A stretch of DNA of 64,000 nucleotides from Coptis chinensis. Taxonomy: Eukaryota > Streptophyta > Magnoliopsida > Ranunculales > Ranunculaceae. Where the stretch lies: NCBI GenBank assembly GCA_015680905.1, contig CM027385.1:81303501-81367500 (forward strand). Direction: 5' to 3'. The stretch's first letter is position 1, and the number at the start of each line of letters is the position of its first letter. Below the pieces are notes generated by a model. It ran no database searches. It was not told the DNA's origin and saw nothing but the letters and a program-made list of their open reading frames with translations. A program made the position numbers and the translations under genes. Positions 44,764 to 57,427 of the stretch are shown here, piece after piece.

Positions 44764-47055
44764 GGAACACAAGAAATTCAAATGCTATGGCGGGATTAAT
44801 GACCTTCCTGATTTTCTTCTCGGTTATATATATCTTGGGCTTCCTTCCTATACTCGAGGTAGTTAGGACATGCATTCTGTCAAGACAATGGAGTATCCTA
44901 TGGAAGTCGACCCCAACACTAACATTCGACCATACATCGATTCAGAATATGAATATAGCCGAAAACATAGATGATGATGCTAGTTTTGTTAACCTTTTTG
45001 AAAATATGGTGTGTCTATTCGGGTAAGTCCTATAATCTCACACCGTTAATATAAGTTCTTGCCTACTTACATATTATAGGCAACATATAGTATCTGGCCA
45101 GTTTGAGATATGGATTGAAGAACTTAAAATGAGACGTATCGAGAAGTTGGAACTATTTTGTTATGATCGTCTGCCAAGAAAATATACTTTTCCTTGTGGC
45201 TTCTTCAAATGTACATCGTTCCTTGAACTAGTTCTAACAACGTTCATCAAGTTGGAAAATGCTTTGCCTTTCAGTGGTTGTTCCAACCTCATTTCTCTTA
45301 CTCTAAGTAATGTCAAGTTTGTTATTATTGAAGAATGTTAAGATCATTTATGATAATATCAAATTCTTGGATCTTTGCGTGATGAATAAGTTGACTGTGG
45401 TTGATTTTCACTCTGAAAGTCTAGCAACGTTAATCATCAGAAGTATATCCTGTTCCAATGGAATTATACTAAAATCTTCTTCATTTCATGTGTCGGAATA
45501 AAATTGTACGTACGCATATTCACATGGAGGGCGCAGGGATACTTGAGCAATGCATTGGTTCATACCAGCTGGTAAGCAGCTTCACTTTCGCGATTTGCAT
45601 TGTGTTCTTGTATGTCTGATGGAATTAATTTTGAAAATTAATCATTATTAGTTTGCCCATTGGTTAACATCAATGGTTTAATCTTTATCCTTTTACACAG
45701 AACCTTTGTAATGAAATTCAAAGCTCCTTGGTACAGACAAAATCTTTTGCAAATGTTCGCATTATTTCCATCTTCTTGAATCTAAAGGACATGCGGCAGG
45801 CACATATGGTTTCTTTCATCTTCAGAATATGCCAATAACTGCAAAAATTGTACATCCAGGTAATTCAATTCTTAGCAGCTAGCCTTTCTTAGTCCTGTTG
45901 CCGCTCAGGTTGTTTCTGTAGCTGTGTACTTTGTGAAAAGTTAACTATTTCTTCTACTTGTGCTGCTGCTATTACTACCTAAAATTTCAGTACTTCATCT
46001 GCCACTTCTTAGGATATTTAGTTTGTTAAGTTGAAAAGGGGTGGGGTGGGGTGGGGTTTAAGAACTTGTCATTGTTGTTTTTGTCGATCTGCCCAACCAA
46101 TTACATATTGACTGAAGAGCACAGAAAAGAACAGTTTTTTTTTTTTTTGCTAAAGGATAAATTGAAAAAGGGAAATACAAGTAAAACAAAAGTAACAGAG
46201 AAAGCAGAAAAGGTACATTAGGAATGCCTATGGTCTTAATCCATGGCTCTGCCACTAAATGAACCTATAGTAGGTACAATTTGAGTCTTCTAACTTTGAT
46301 AAGAAATCAGGCCTGTGTGTCCACCATGCCTTGACGCCTTTTCCCATTGAACAGCCTCTGTTAGTGCATGAATCCACCCCAAAGTTCGATTCTCGCCAAG
46401 TGGAGGTGAGATTAAGCCAGTCTGTTTGTGTAAGAAGCTTCCTCCATGCACTCTTGAATCTCCAACTCATCGTGTTGCTCTGAAGTGCTTGCACAGCAGC
46501 TTGGGAATCTGATTCCACCCGTATATTCCTCCACCCTAGTGCAACTGCTTTCTCTACTCCCTCGAGTATGGCTTGGCATTCAGAAAAGAACAGTCTAGCT
46601 ATAGATTATGCAAAACTTGAGTGTTCCTTTCATTGTCCCCCCTCTCTTGGGTTATTGGGCACAATTTTTTCATGCTGTTAAGACCCTAGCTAGATCAATG
46701 TCATAATCCTTTCTCCATTTCTTGTTTTTTCTATCCTAGGAAAATGATGTGTTGCTATCTCGGCCATCCCATCAGTCTTTTCCATATGAAGATTCAATGT
46801 TTTGGGAGACAGGACATTTCCGATTCTGTGTCACATCACTTGAGGAGGCTGGATATCAGAGGGTTTAAAGGAAGTGAACTTGAAATGGCGTTCACAAAGT
46901 ATGTCTTAATAGCTGGTACTTCCATGGAAAAGATAACAATTGAATGGCACTGTTCTGAAATAGAAGAATCTTCTGCAACTCTTTTACGCTTGCTTCCAAA
47001 GACTTCTATGCATGTTTCCATAGAACTAAAACCTGGTCCTGTGGCTGAGACATGA
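44764..47055 (+). pseudogene. F-box/LRR/FBD protein, tandem copy 1, broken
   Basis: Starting at the ATG at 44764, the protein reads GGINDLPDFLLGYI and then, after a frame change near 44830, GFLPILEVVRTCILSRQW and LWKSTPTLTFD: an F-box. LRR-like sequence follows to about 45500 (IEKLELFCYDRLPRKYTF, FPCGFFKCTSFLELVL). An exon at about 45704-45859 (LNLKDMRQAHMVSFIFRIC) has a TAA in place of a Leu codon. The last exon at about 46740-47055 shifts frame after FPYEDSMFWET and ends with an FBD domain (SDSVSHHLRRLDIRGFKGS, FTKYVLIAGTSMEKITI). Such proteins are substrate receptors of SCF ubiquitin ligases. Multiple breaks make it dead. A LINE fragment sits in its last intron. It matches copy 2 exon by exon. 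Confidence 0.85.
46122..46593 (-). mobile_element. 5'-truncated LINE 3' end with 13-bp target-site duplication
   Basis: CAGAAAAGAACAG occurs at 46122-46134 and 46581-46593. Next to the left copy is a T-run (46135-46149), the poly(A) tail of a minus-strand insert. The minus strand reads VEKAVALGWRNIRVESDSQA, TSTWRESNFGVDSC and MGKGVKAWWTHRPDF, the RNase H-like C-terminus of plant LINEs, to a stop near 46255. The insert is about 446 bp and lies in the last intron of F-box pseudogene 1. Confidence 0.92.
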
Positions 47056-48843
47056 GTCTGAAGAAATTTAGTTTAAAACAATGTATTGGATTTACAAACA
47101 ACCTCGAAACAATTGGTTTTAAGCATGTTCGCGCTTGATGAATGTTGTCCATGGAATTATTGACCTTAGCTAGGGTTTAATAATTTTGCAAGATACATTT
47201 TAGAAAGAGAGCAATCTTAACAATAATTTGAATACATTTGCTATATATGTGTTCTGCGGCGGCGCGCAGTATTACTTCTATAATTATTTACAATTATATA
47301 TTAAAATATGAAACTGAGTACATAGGGTTATGTAATCGTTATACTGACATTCATATACTGATATGATATAGTTGAGCATGTTTCTACCTCTTGAGTAGTA
47401 TCAGCTGCTCAAATTTCTCTTTGGACTTCTTGTGGTGGCCTATTTGTGCTCTTCCAAGATAATTCAGGCAGCTTTATCTATCTACTTATGGATTCTCCTA
47501 ATATATTCAAAATTTCTAAAGCTGCTGTTATCCTTGTGAAGAGTTCCAATACGCTCATTTCATGTCAAAGTAACGACCGAGCTTTATTGAAAATCAACAA
47601 GTTGATATATACTCTGTTCCATCGAAGAACATCTTCACGTCTCCCATACAGTACAATTGCAGTAATATCTTTGTTGTTTGCGAACAATGCAAAGTAAAGT
47701 TCCTTCAATTCCATGAATAACAATTATGCACCTTTATTATCGACAACAATCGTTTTCCTCTCATATAGAGAGTAAGTAAGAGCTAGAATTATAAATGTCA
47801 CGTAAAACCTCTTACGTACTCCACCATCCTAACAATTTTACAAGTGGCAGCTATGATGACGAGGATTTGTGTCCAAGCTAGGGTCAAGCCATAAGTAATC
47901 CATCACACTCCATTATGCATTCTCCACAGGACTTTCTTCACTTCACTGCTTCAATTCATCCTTGTTCCATCTTTTAACCTCTCAATTTTTAAGCTTCACA
48001 TTTGCAAGAGAATTACCAAATTCAACTAGCAACAGAAGTATCCTAATAAGTTCTGTTCACAGCATTTATTAAAAGCATCATGACACTTGTATTACTATAA
48101 GAAAACCTGATGTAGCTTCTCCATTCCTAGCAGGTTGTGTTCCACATACCAAAAATGTAGGATGAATCTCAAAAGATTTGAAAGTCCAATTTTCAAAATA
48201 CAGGGAATTTTTTTGGTGTTGGTAAAGTCTGGAATATGATTTCTTTAGTAAATCCATAATGACTAGAATAAGTTTAAAAATGCATATAAATTGACTAATA
48301 AGTAATAACAGAGGAGGAGAGAATTTAGTTGTACAACCTTGTGGTCTGGTGTTGTACTATCATTGTGCATTCAATGTAAAATCATACCAAAGCCACAATA
48401 TAATATGTTCAAAACGCTTTTGCACTTTTCTTCTAAGTACCTTTCACACACTACTTACAAGTGTTTGTTTTTGAACCTTCATGTGTGACATATTATAGAA
48501 CAGATCCAAAGAGAATGTTTAAAAGAAACCTGTAAAGTAAATTGATCCAAATCCAAACAAGAAACATATATAGGCCATTCTTAAATTCTGCCATCTACAG
48601 AATCATTTTTAAAAAGGTGTCTATTATCTAAATATGTTGCTTTCCCTCATTTAAAACTTTTCCAAATTAAATGACAAAAAGATTTTGTACAGAAAATGCA
48701 ATTAGTGCGATTTTCTTGCTCTATCTGTACATTAGTAGGTTGGTTTGTTATTTAAGGTAAAGAAAATCACTTCATCTCCTACAAAGGCACACTGCTGTTC
48801 TTTGCTTAGTCTTATCTAGGTTCTTTTTGAGACTTGGGCAGCA
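47056..48843. other. Spacer between the two F-box copies
   Basis: AT-rich, with no supported gene. A plus-strand frame at 47446-47697 is open for 83 codons but resembles nothing I know. Confidence 0.4.
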
Positions 48844-50496
48844 ATGAAACATCAGGAATATGATGGTTGTGATATAATCAGTAATCTTCCAGAAGCACTA
48901 TTATGTGTCATTATAGGATTTCTCCCCCTTATGGAGGGAGCAAGAACAAGCATCTTGTCGCGGAAGTGGAGGCCCCTGTGGAAATATATTACATGCCTGA
49001 ACTTCGATATTGAATCACTCATGCTGATTAATGGTCTCAACTTAATGAGCGTGCACCTAGGTAACTATGAAGGTAACCTGGAGATTGTAATCCAAAATGT
49101 TGTTAGTGTTATATATTCTATCCTATCTTCTCATGTAGGGAATGTTGGCACTTGTTCAATCTCATACTACAAGCAAACTCTAGACTCTGGTGATTTAGAG
49201 ATGGATCGAACAGCTAAAAAGAAGAAATCTGAGGAAGTTGATGCTTTGTTGTATCGATTACCCAACAGATGAAGAACCTAGTTTCCCAAGTGGGATCTTT
49301 AGCTGTAGAACACTCAACGAGTTAGAGATGAACTTCTGCACGATTTTTGATGCCTCTCCTTTCAAATGTGCTTCAAATCTTACTAGTCTAAATCTCACAC
49401 ATATTATACTAAGTGATGAGACTCTTCGTGATATCATTTCATACTGTGTTTCGTTGGAGAAATTGATTTTAAGTTGGTGTTATTACTTAATGAAGATTGA
49501 GATAAATCAAAATAATCTTAAATTCTTGGAGCTTGGGCCCTTGGAGGTAGAGCAGATAGATATTACGTGTGGGAGTCTTTCCACGCTGGTGTTACGTAGT
49601 ATACATAGTCTTGATGGCATAACGCTATATGCTCCTAACCTTCTCCACTTTGCACATTATAAAGATCAATCTGGTGCATACTGTTTAAAAGGCACAGAGA
49701 TTGTTGAATGTTCTACCGAATATATGGTAAGCGTCCCTTCTATTAGTTTTACGTATTAATTATTCATTTCATAAACCATTCTGATCAAAATTATTGCCTG
49801 GTCGATCAGTTGCTGACATAGTTATCTGCCTTACAGAACTCATCCATTCAACTGAAACAACAAAATTTCAGTGGAAATCAATTTGAGAATTTAGTGAGAC
49901 TTTCAGTCACTTTGAACCTGAAAGAAGTGAGGCAAGCAAATGTAATCTCATTCATTTTAAGAATTTGCCTCCAACTACAAGATATTTTAATTGAGGTAAC
50001 TCCTCAAAAACTCTTCTATGATTTATAATCGTAATACTAACTCGTTGTGATCATGTCCCTAATTATGTCCCTCCCTAATTAGCTATGGGATTTCACATAT
50101 ATTTTCTGTTTATTTACTCTAAATGAAACCCTGCCTTGTGCAGTTGTGCATAAGTTCTGATTGTATTTTATTTTATTTTTACTCTAGGAAGATGATGGGT
50201 TGTTGGTCGCTGAGTCTTCCCAAATTTGCTTTCCTTATCCAGATGCTGAGTTCTGGGAGCGAGAAGAGATACCTGACAGTGTATCCTGTCACCTTAGGAG
50301 GTTAAAAGTTAGGGGCTTCAAAGGAAACGTCCTTGAATTAGCATTTGTGGAGTTCATTATAAAAAATGCTTGTAAGCTGGAGAAGCTAATTATTAAGCTT
50401 CATGGTGATTGTTCTGAAGAAGGAGCTTGTTCTACGGATCTCCTCCTATCAGTTCCAAAGGCTTCCGCCAATGCTTCGGTGACTGTACTGAAGTAA
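48844..50496 (+). pseudogene. F-box/LRR/FBD protein, tandem copy 2, one frame break
   Basis: The ATG at 48844 opens an F-box (CDIISNLPEALLCVIIGFLP, ARTSILSRKWRPLWKYI), then SEEVDALLYRLPN. There one base is lost or gained near 49262, giving an early stop. In the next frame the protein resumes DEEPSFPSGIFSCRTLNELE, with LRR-like repeats (NLKFLELGPLEVEQIDI, STLVLRSIHSLDGI) to about 49728. Further exons at about 49837-49995 (VRLSVTLNLKEVRQANVISF) and 50188-50496 (EREEIPDSVSCHLRRLKVRG, FKGNVLELAFVEFIIKNACK) complete an FBD domain to a TAA. Apart from the single shift every exon is clean, with GT..AG borders, so it may be a recently lost gene or a working one with a sequence error. It pairs with copy 1 as a tandem duplicate. 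Confidence 0.85.
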
Positions 50497-51884
50497 TGCG
50501 TTCTGAATTAGGAAAGCCGGATTAATCCGTCATGGGAAATAAACTAGGTGCATGGTTAATGGTTTGTGCCCTATAGAATTTGTTCTCGACGCGTGTGTCG
50601 GATATATGGTACTATTCTTCTTTTAAATATTTAATCTTCTATTGGTAATATATATGTTTAATATTTCTTGCTTTTAACTGCGATGCCAGGGGGAAGGGGG
50701 TATAGTAGAAGGAGCAAGTTTTGGTATCAGAACCATTTCTTAGTTCACAATCCACCATTTGCTTAAAACAAGACTTTCTAGCTAGTTATAAATATGTTTT
50801 ATATTTGTTAAGTTACATTGCATATATATATCTCCTAAAAGATGTCTTCCCAGTTCTCACCAATCAAACACACCATAGGCTTCTATATCTTTCGGAAGGA
50901 TCAGATGTTTGTCCTTTCATCATTTACACTGTCAAAACTTGTTCAGCATTTACAGAGAAACTATAGCTACTTATGTGTTTTAACAGTAGAGTATATGTGT
51001 TTTAAGACATATGTACGGATGATTTAACGTAATAAATAGTACCCCTTCTGTACTTTGTTATTGCTATGTTTCTTTACAATTGCATATATGTTTCTAGACT
51101 TCTAGTTAGGCATTCTCTATTCGTTACCAATATCGATAAGCTGGTAGGGGTTCTCTGAAAGCGAGAAAAGAAATTGTGTATCTCCATATCTAGGCCTTAA
51201 ACCCCTACGAAAAATTACGGTCCTTGTAGGCACTGTAGCTAGGTCGTTGGCCAGGCCAAGTTCATTGTATACTGAAGTACTGAACTGCCACCATGTTCTT
51301 AGGTATTGTGTCTCTTAAGTTTTCCCAAAGTTCCAACTCAATACAGACCAATTCTAAAGAACAAGTCCAACATAACCCTATATGTGCTTAGAACTGAACT
51401 ACAACCCAACATACAAAGCCCTATCCATTCCTTGATTTGAAAGACCACTCTTTTAAACTCTTGAGCTAAGCTTTTCTCAATATCCCATATATCCTGAACC
51501 TCCAGTCGCCCTGTGGATTCAGGCCCATAACTTCAAGGGATCACCTCTATAACCTAACAAAGGAAAAACAAGATCAGCACTGAGTTTACTTTGTTAAACA
51601 TCTTTAGGCTAAAGAAATAGATAAGACCCTACCAATGATTTTAATTTGTTTTCTTTCTTCTGATGAGACTCAGTCAATTTAAAGACGTAGATTCATTCAT
51701 TCATGTTCATGATTACATGTTCCACCAAATGTGACATGTCAACAACTTCGTTAATCTACTGATTTTTCGTTACTATATAGGCTGATTTGTTAGTGAATGT
51801 TATACGGTCCAAAGTTGAAAGTAACAAAGTTCCTTTTCGGTTCTTTTTTCAGGGTGTGTTTCATAGATAAAAAAAAGGCCTAGG
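50497..51884. other. No gene seen
   Basis: 3' flank of F-box copy 2 and AT-rich spacer without recognisable features. Confidence 0.4.
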
Positions 51885-52067
51885 CTACCACGAGAATATC
51901 CTCATAGGGATGAGGGTTCCGAGACCGTTGGATGTGTGATCCAACGGTCTGAAAATCAAAAACAAAAATGAAAAGAAAGAATGTGAGTTTGTTTTTGATT
52001 TTCGGACCATTGGATCACACATCCAACGGTCTCGGATCTCGTCCCTATGAGGATATCCTCGGGGTAG
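51885..52067. mobile_element. 183-bp hairpin MITE
   Basis: The left half CTACCACGAGAATATCCTCA to GAGACCGTTGGATGTGTGAT and the right half are almost perfect inverted copies, meeting at a short A- and T-rich centre. Within each arm GTTGGATGTGTGATCCAACG is itself palindromic. No clear target duplication was found. A degraded relative is at 10962-11098. Confidence 0.85.
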
Positions 52068-54112
52068 ACGAACTCAAAAAAAAAATTGTTTGGAAAGTAT
52101 GTTTCTGAAAAATAGCACCTAAAAACATTTTTTTTTTCTGGAATCACTATGGACTTATCGTATATTTGTATATATTAGCCACTATCGATCTTCAGTTCTT
52201 CTCTGATAACTGGTATTTTGAGCCTTGCTTCATATGGGTTATGTCACTTATTCACATTTTTAAACAACTGGAGTGGATGAAGATGCTATAGGGCCACAGA
52301 GTAAAGACTTAGGTATATGGTATGCCAGTAACAATAGTACCACGTACCCAAGAGGAGTAGTTAGGAATAGAATGATACTCACAAGAAATCTTATGCGTAC
52401 CAAGCCTCCAGTGTGTGGGCAGGTTCTAGCACCCCAGGTGTGAAATCCTGACCGAGTGTTGAAAGCCAGGAAACCCCGTTGCCTAACGTAACAAGTCCCA
52501 CATGATTAAATGGAACAGAGTTATGCACATAACAGAATTTTAAAAAACAAAATATTTTAAAGTAGTGTTCCATATTATGGATGGACCACATTAGCTTTGT
52601 TCGATCACGTAAGTACACTTTTAACAACCTAACCTTTCATGGATTACATTGTCTTCTTGGTCCCATGCCAATCTTTTGTCTATTCGATCTATTTTAATTT
52701 CGACTTTTCTTCTTGTATCTGTCTATAAGAAGTATTGTGTTGCCTTGGCATTGTAGAAGCATTCATTATGTTTGTTGTTACAGTGTGGTTCAGTCTGTAG
52801 TAATGATAGGGGATTATTTTTAATCAAGAATGATCAAATAGATTTTAGCTTTACTAGTTACTAATTGAGGAAACATGATTAATTAATAACGGTCTATAGA
52901 TGTATAGCAAATTTTTTAATTAACCGGTATTCTGTACTCTTTGTATAATACAGTAGCCCCTAATATATGCATAGAACTAGCGCATATTGTAATACAGCGT
53001 AATGTAGCTAATGGGCATCCCTGATGCATATAAGAGCCTGTGGGAAAACTGTAGTAAATTGAATTTCCATATTTTGCACCAAGGATCTGAATTTACATGT
53101 CAGCAGTACGTGGAGGGAAATAGTTCAACTAATCCTAATTTTGAATGAAGTGAAAGATGATGACTGTCGCTTGGGCACAATGCTGAACCACACATGTTTC
53201 TGATCTATTAACTTTATGTTGATCAGTTAGCACATAAGCTCTGTTTATTATCCCAACTTTTTTGATGAATTCAAATAATACTTGGATAGTTGGATTACAG
53301 TCTATGTACAAAAGCATACACTAATAAACAATGACATATACATATGTCACTGTCCACCAAAGATTACAGCATATATTCAAACTGGCAAAATATTTGAATA
53401 CAAGGATGATCATACAGTCTTGTAGTGGAAGTGCAGAGGATAAAGTTCACTGCAAAATTGCAAATACTCATACTGCTTCCACCATGCACAATTATAGTCT
53501 TTAAATACACCCTTTTCAACTTCACCTTCAATTGATGTCTGACCTTTTTACTCTGCTCTGTAAGTCCACATTCTCCTGTCACCAAGCACGAAAGTTTGTG
53601 ATTCTGAGATAAAAATAAAGCACATGGTGGAAAATCCATGCAGTGCCCTACTTCTTCTTTTTGATATTCTAGACAGCCTACCAAGAACACTTTGCATAAT
53701 TTTTTCAAGACCCACCGTTGTTATCTAGCCAACTTTATTATCTGAATATTCTTTGAAATTTTTGTTGTCTTCCTTTAAGTTTAAACTTGAGAGGAATTAA
53801 GCACCAACTCATCAAGAGTTAGAGCAATCAAAAGGTCTTGTCATGTCCAGCTTAAAACAAATTTCTTTGTTTGCTTTCTAGAATGAAATTGTCAAATAGG
53901 TCTATGACTATCATTATATATTTGTTATCATCAAATGTTATATAGAAACAACCAAGGCATGGAGTTATAGGATACTCAATTCTATGCGCGCTCTTCGTCT
54001 AGATTGTCATAGTTATAAGATATTCAAGTCCATGCTCTGATGCTCGTCATCTTTTCATGATGAACTAAGTATTCTTATGAGTTTATCATTCCATACTGAA
54101 ATTTGAAAGAAA
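52068..54112. other. Upstream region of the cytochrome b561 gene, no other gene seen
   Basis: A minus-strand frame at 53708-53364 is open for 114 codons but matches no family I know and lacks supporting splice signals. No RNA gene was recognised. Confidence 0.4.
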
Positions 54113-57074
54113 ATGCGAGCTTTTAGGAAGCTGGTACTCTTTGTTGTTTTGCATATTCTATTTTTCTGGTTTTCTTCCTTCGGTACATTCTTCTTCTAAT
54201 GAAGCCACAAAGTCAGAAAGCATTGATCACAGGAAGAACAGACACAGCATTCACAAGGTATGCCATATTCTTTTTCTAATTTTGTTTGTTCTAACCTTTT
54301 CAACTTTTTGAACATCTAGAATTCATCCTCTTTCATACCTTCAATCAGTAACACATTCATCTATAGCATCGGAAAGATGCAAATTGGCAAGCTTACGTTT
54401 GGAATGCTTAAATAGTGTAGTTCTAATAGGCCATAGCCAGAGTGTATTGATGAAGGCTCAAGTTTGCGAAGATCAAAGTCAAGTCTCAGAGATATTTAAG
54501 AAAATGATAGCATTATATTTCTTCACCAATAACTTTTCTGATGAAAAAATCAAAGCATTATACTAGTTGTAGCTTCTAAAATGCCTTCCAGTTTTATGGA
54601 GGGTTATCAAAGACTTGAGGGAAAATCTTATCACCATTTACCAAATGTCACAGTACAGCATATGTGATTTTAAAAGTTCACTTGAGTGAGGGATTGCTTC
54701 CACCATAAGTTACATGCAGAAGCAGTAATCCAACACCTCAGTAGAATAGCAAGAAGAAGTATCAAGCCACTTTTTACTCTATAAAACACTTTTGCACCAG
54801 TAATATAATGGTAAGACTGGTAGGTTGTTTCTTACTTTTGTTCCCCTTTTTATCATATGTTGTTTTGAATTGTAAAGGAATTAATTATTATAACTGCATC
54901 TGTTTAATCATATTTTGCAGCTGAGTCCCCAACTTACATTTGAAGTAACACTACATGGATTTCTTCTTTGGGCTTCAATGGGATTCCTAATGCCAATTGG
55001 AATACTTGTAATTAAAATGTCCAGTAGAGAACAGTGTGGAAGAAGGCTTAAGATTCTCTTCTATTTCCATGTTATAATACAGGTCAGCTAGTTTCTTTTT
55101 CTCCTTTCCATAATCGAGGTCTTAGTTCACTTTTAAAAATATAAAATGGACACAGTAGTCTTACAGATTTTCACTACGCCTTTGTGGGCTGACATGCCAA
55201 AACTAGTATTCATGACTTATGAGTGTAAACCAGTCTGAGACAGTTTTTTTTATGATTAATCTCAATAGTATCCCCTTTTACGTCTTAAAATATAGTGATT
55301 AAAGTTCTGCAGAGCAAAATCTTTACCCTCCATAATGTTCCTTCAAAGTCACAAAAGGTGATCATTCAAGGATTGAACTTAGATAATTGTATTTAATAAC
55401 CACTTTAATCATGACATTGAAAAATTGAAGTTAACGTTTCATGGTTTTATTTCGCCCCTAGTTAGTTAATAATTAATTCATTAATTAAAAGCAAGTTGTC
55501 CTCTACCAAGTTGGTGGTTGGGGTTATTGTGAAAATAGTTGGGATAGTAAGAAAAAATGCGGGGCGTCGATTCTAGTTTCATTTGTTTTCCATATGATTA
55601 GCTTGGCATAAGAAAGATGAGGGAAAAGAAAAGGCTAATGATTCTAGTACTTGTCCATAAAACCTACACAACCAACTCATCGTACTCATATTCGACACGA
55701 TGGCCCAATTTCACTCATGTAGGAATTTTTACCCTACCCCCATGAGAAAGAATCATTAGAATGAAAACTGTTGGCCGGGGTATTATAATGATAAATGATG
55801 AAAAATCCTTCCTAATTTTATTGGTTAGCTTTTAGAGGCTAAGAGGCTGGGAGTTGAGAATTATAATGAACTAACACTACTTTGTTTAGGAATGAGGGGA
55901 GCTACCACAAAGAACTCACAATGATGGGTGGCAGAGTGGCAGCCACCTCTCCAGAAATATACAAATGAGGGGTAATATAGCTAGTAGCTACTTGACTAGG
56001 TTACCCTAAAAGGAAATAGTAGCTAATGAAATAGCACGTATTTAAGACTCGTTTGCTTAGGAAGCGCGTAGGGTGATTTCGTTTTTAAGAAGGGATTGTT
56101 GCAATATATAAGCAGATGCCTAAGTATGGTTAACTATTTAATTTTGTATTAATATTGTTCAATATCCATATACTGATGAATTTTTAATCTATGGAACAGA
56201 TGCTCTCAGTTCTACTTGCTACAGCTGGAGCAGTTATGTCTATCAAAAACTTTGAGAATGCCTTCAACAACAATCATCAAAGGATTGGAGTGGGGCTATA
56301 TGGCATCATATGGGTGCAAGCATTGATTGGTTTTTTAAGGCCTAGAAGGTATACATGTATTCTGATTTCCTCGAGTTTAAAGAACCTATGCCTTAAAAAA
56401 CACTTAGCTTATTCTTAGCTAATTAGAATCATTTGATTATCCCTTAAGAGCCCCATTCGATCCCAGTATTTTGAACTAACAATCAATGCACGACAATGTC
56501 GAGCTAGATTTGATTACTCTGCAAAGTATATATACCACCTTAGAACTGACAAAAAATTTGAGCATCAGTTAAAAAAATCATGAGCCTTGCATGACTGTGC
56601 TAGGCCATCCTCTCATTCCTCGGCAATGTGAATCGCCATTTCTTCACTGCTTTGTCAATCTCTGTGTATATGTGAAGATTTAAAGACTTCTCCAACAAAC
56701 ATTTTTGTTTGCATTTTATTTGCAGAGGATCTAAACAGAGAAGTATGTGGTTCTTCGCACATTGGTTGAGTGGAACTGCAATAACCATACTTGGTATCAT
56801 GAATGTTTACACTGGCCTACAAGCCTACCATAGAAGAACATATAAAAGTGTGAAGCTCTGGAGCACACTCTTCACTGCTGAGATCTGTTTAATTGTCTTT
56901 CTCTACCTATTCCAGGACAAATGGGATTACTTGAAGAAGCAAGGAGTGATTTTAGGAAGTGAACCAGTTAAACCTGAGTCAGTAAGCCTTCATGGTGAGA
57001 ATCAGAAAGATTTAGAACAAAGAAGACCAACTCAAGCATTGGCAGTAGAGAACGAAAGATTTAGATTTCCATAG
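54113..57074 (+). CDS. Cytochrome b561 domain protein, four exons, one base out of frame in exon 1
   Basis: Exons at 54113-54257, 54921-55082, 56200-56348 and 56726-57074 total 805 bases; removing one base gives 268 codons (267 residues). Exon 1 starts MRAFRKLVLFVVLHILFF, a signal peptide. After a run of five T near 54170 the frame must change to reach SSSNEATKSESIDHRKN. The core has the family's spaced histidines in LHGFLLWASMGFLMP, KILFYFHVIIQ, NAFNNNHQRIGVGLYG and FFAHWLSGTAITILGI, then ETC-like TM segments to FLYLFQDKWDYLKKQGVILG and a polar tail. Such proteins bind two haems and carry electrons across a membrane. There is no DOMON domain, so it is the short plant type. The single T-run shift could be a sequence error; otherwise the signal peptide is lost. 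Confidence 0.88.
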
Positions 57075-57427
57075 TACTATGATTTGGGTGAGGTTTTGTA
57101 AGCACCTGTATCAGCATCATATTTTGCAGTTCACCACTAATCCTGTTTGTATAAACGCTAACCACTATCACGTGTGTAATTTTTTATTACATGGTTTTAT
57201 CACTTTAATTTATGAAAACAATAAATGAGTGCAGTACCTTGTTTCATTTTGCTATCAATTAAATTTGGTTTATTTTGTATTAGATTGTGGAAGCCTTATC
57301 AAATTCAGTCATGTGTAGAACTAAACTACAAAAACATATATATGATAAATGCATAAAGGAAGTTACTATGAACGTAAAAACAGCGAATGTTAATAATTGG
57401 ATTTCTGATAAGGTAAGTTTATTAAAC

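Noticed and set aside
52391-52510. GC-richer patch that suggested a tRNA or other structured RNA
   Set aside because: I could not fold a cloverleaf or find A- and B-box motifs in the right spacing.
53364-53708. 114-codon minus-strand frame
   Set aside because: No known domain, no conserved composition and no splice context.
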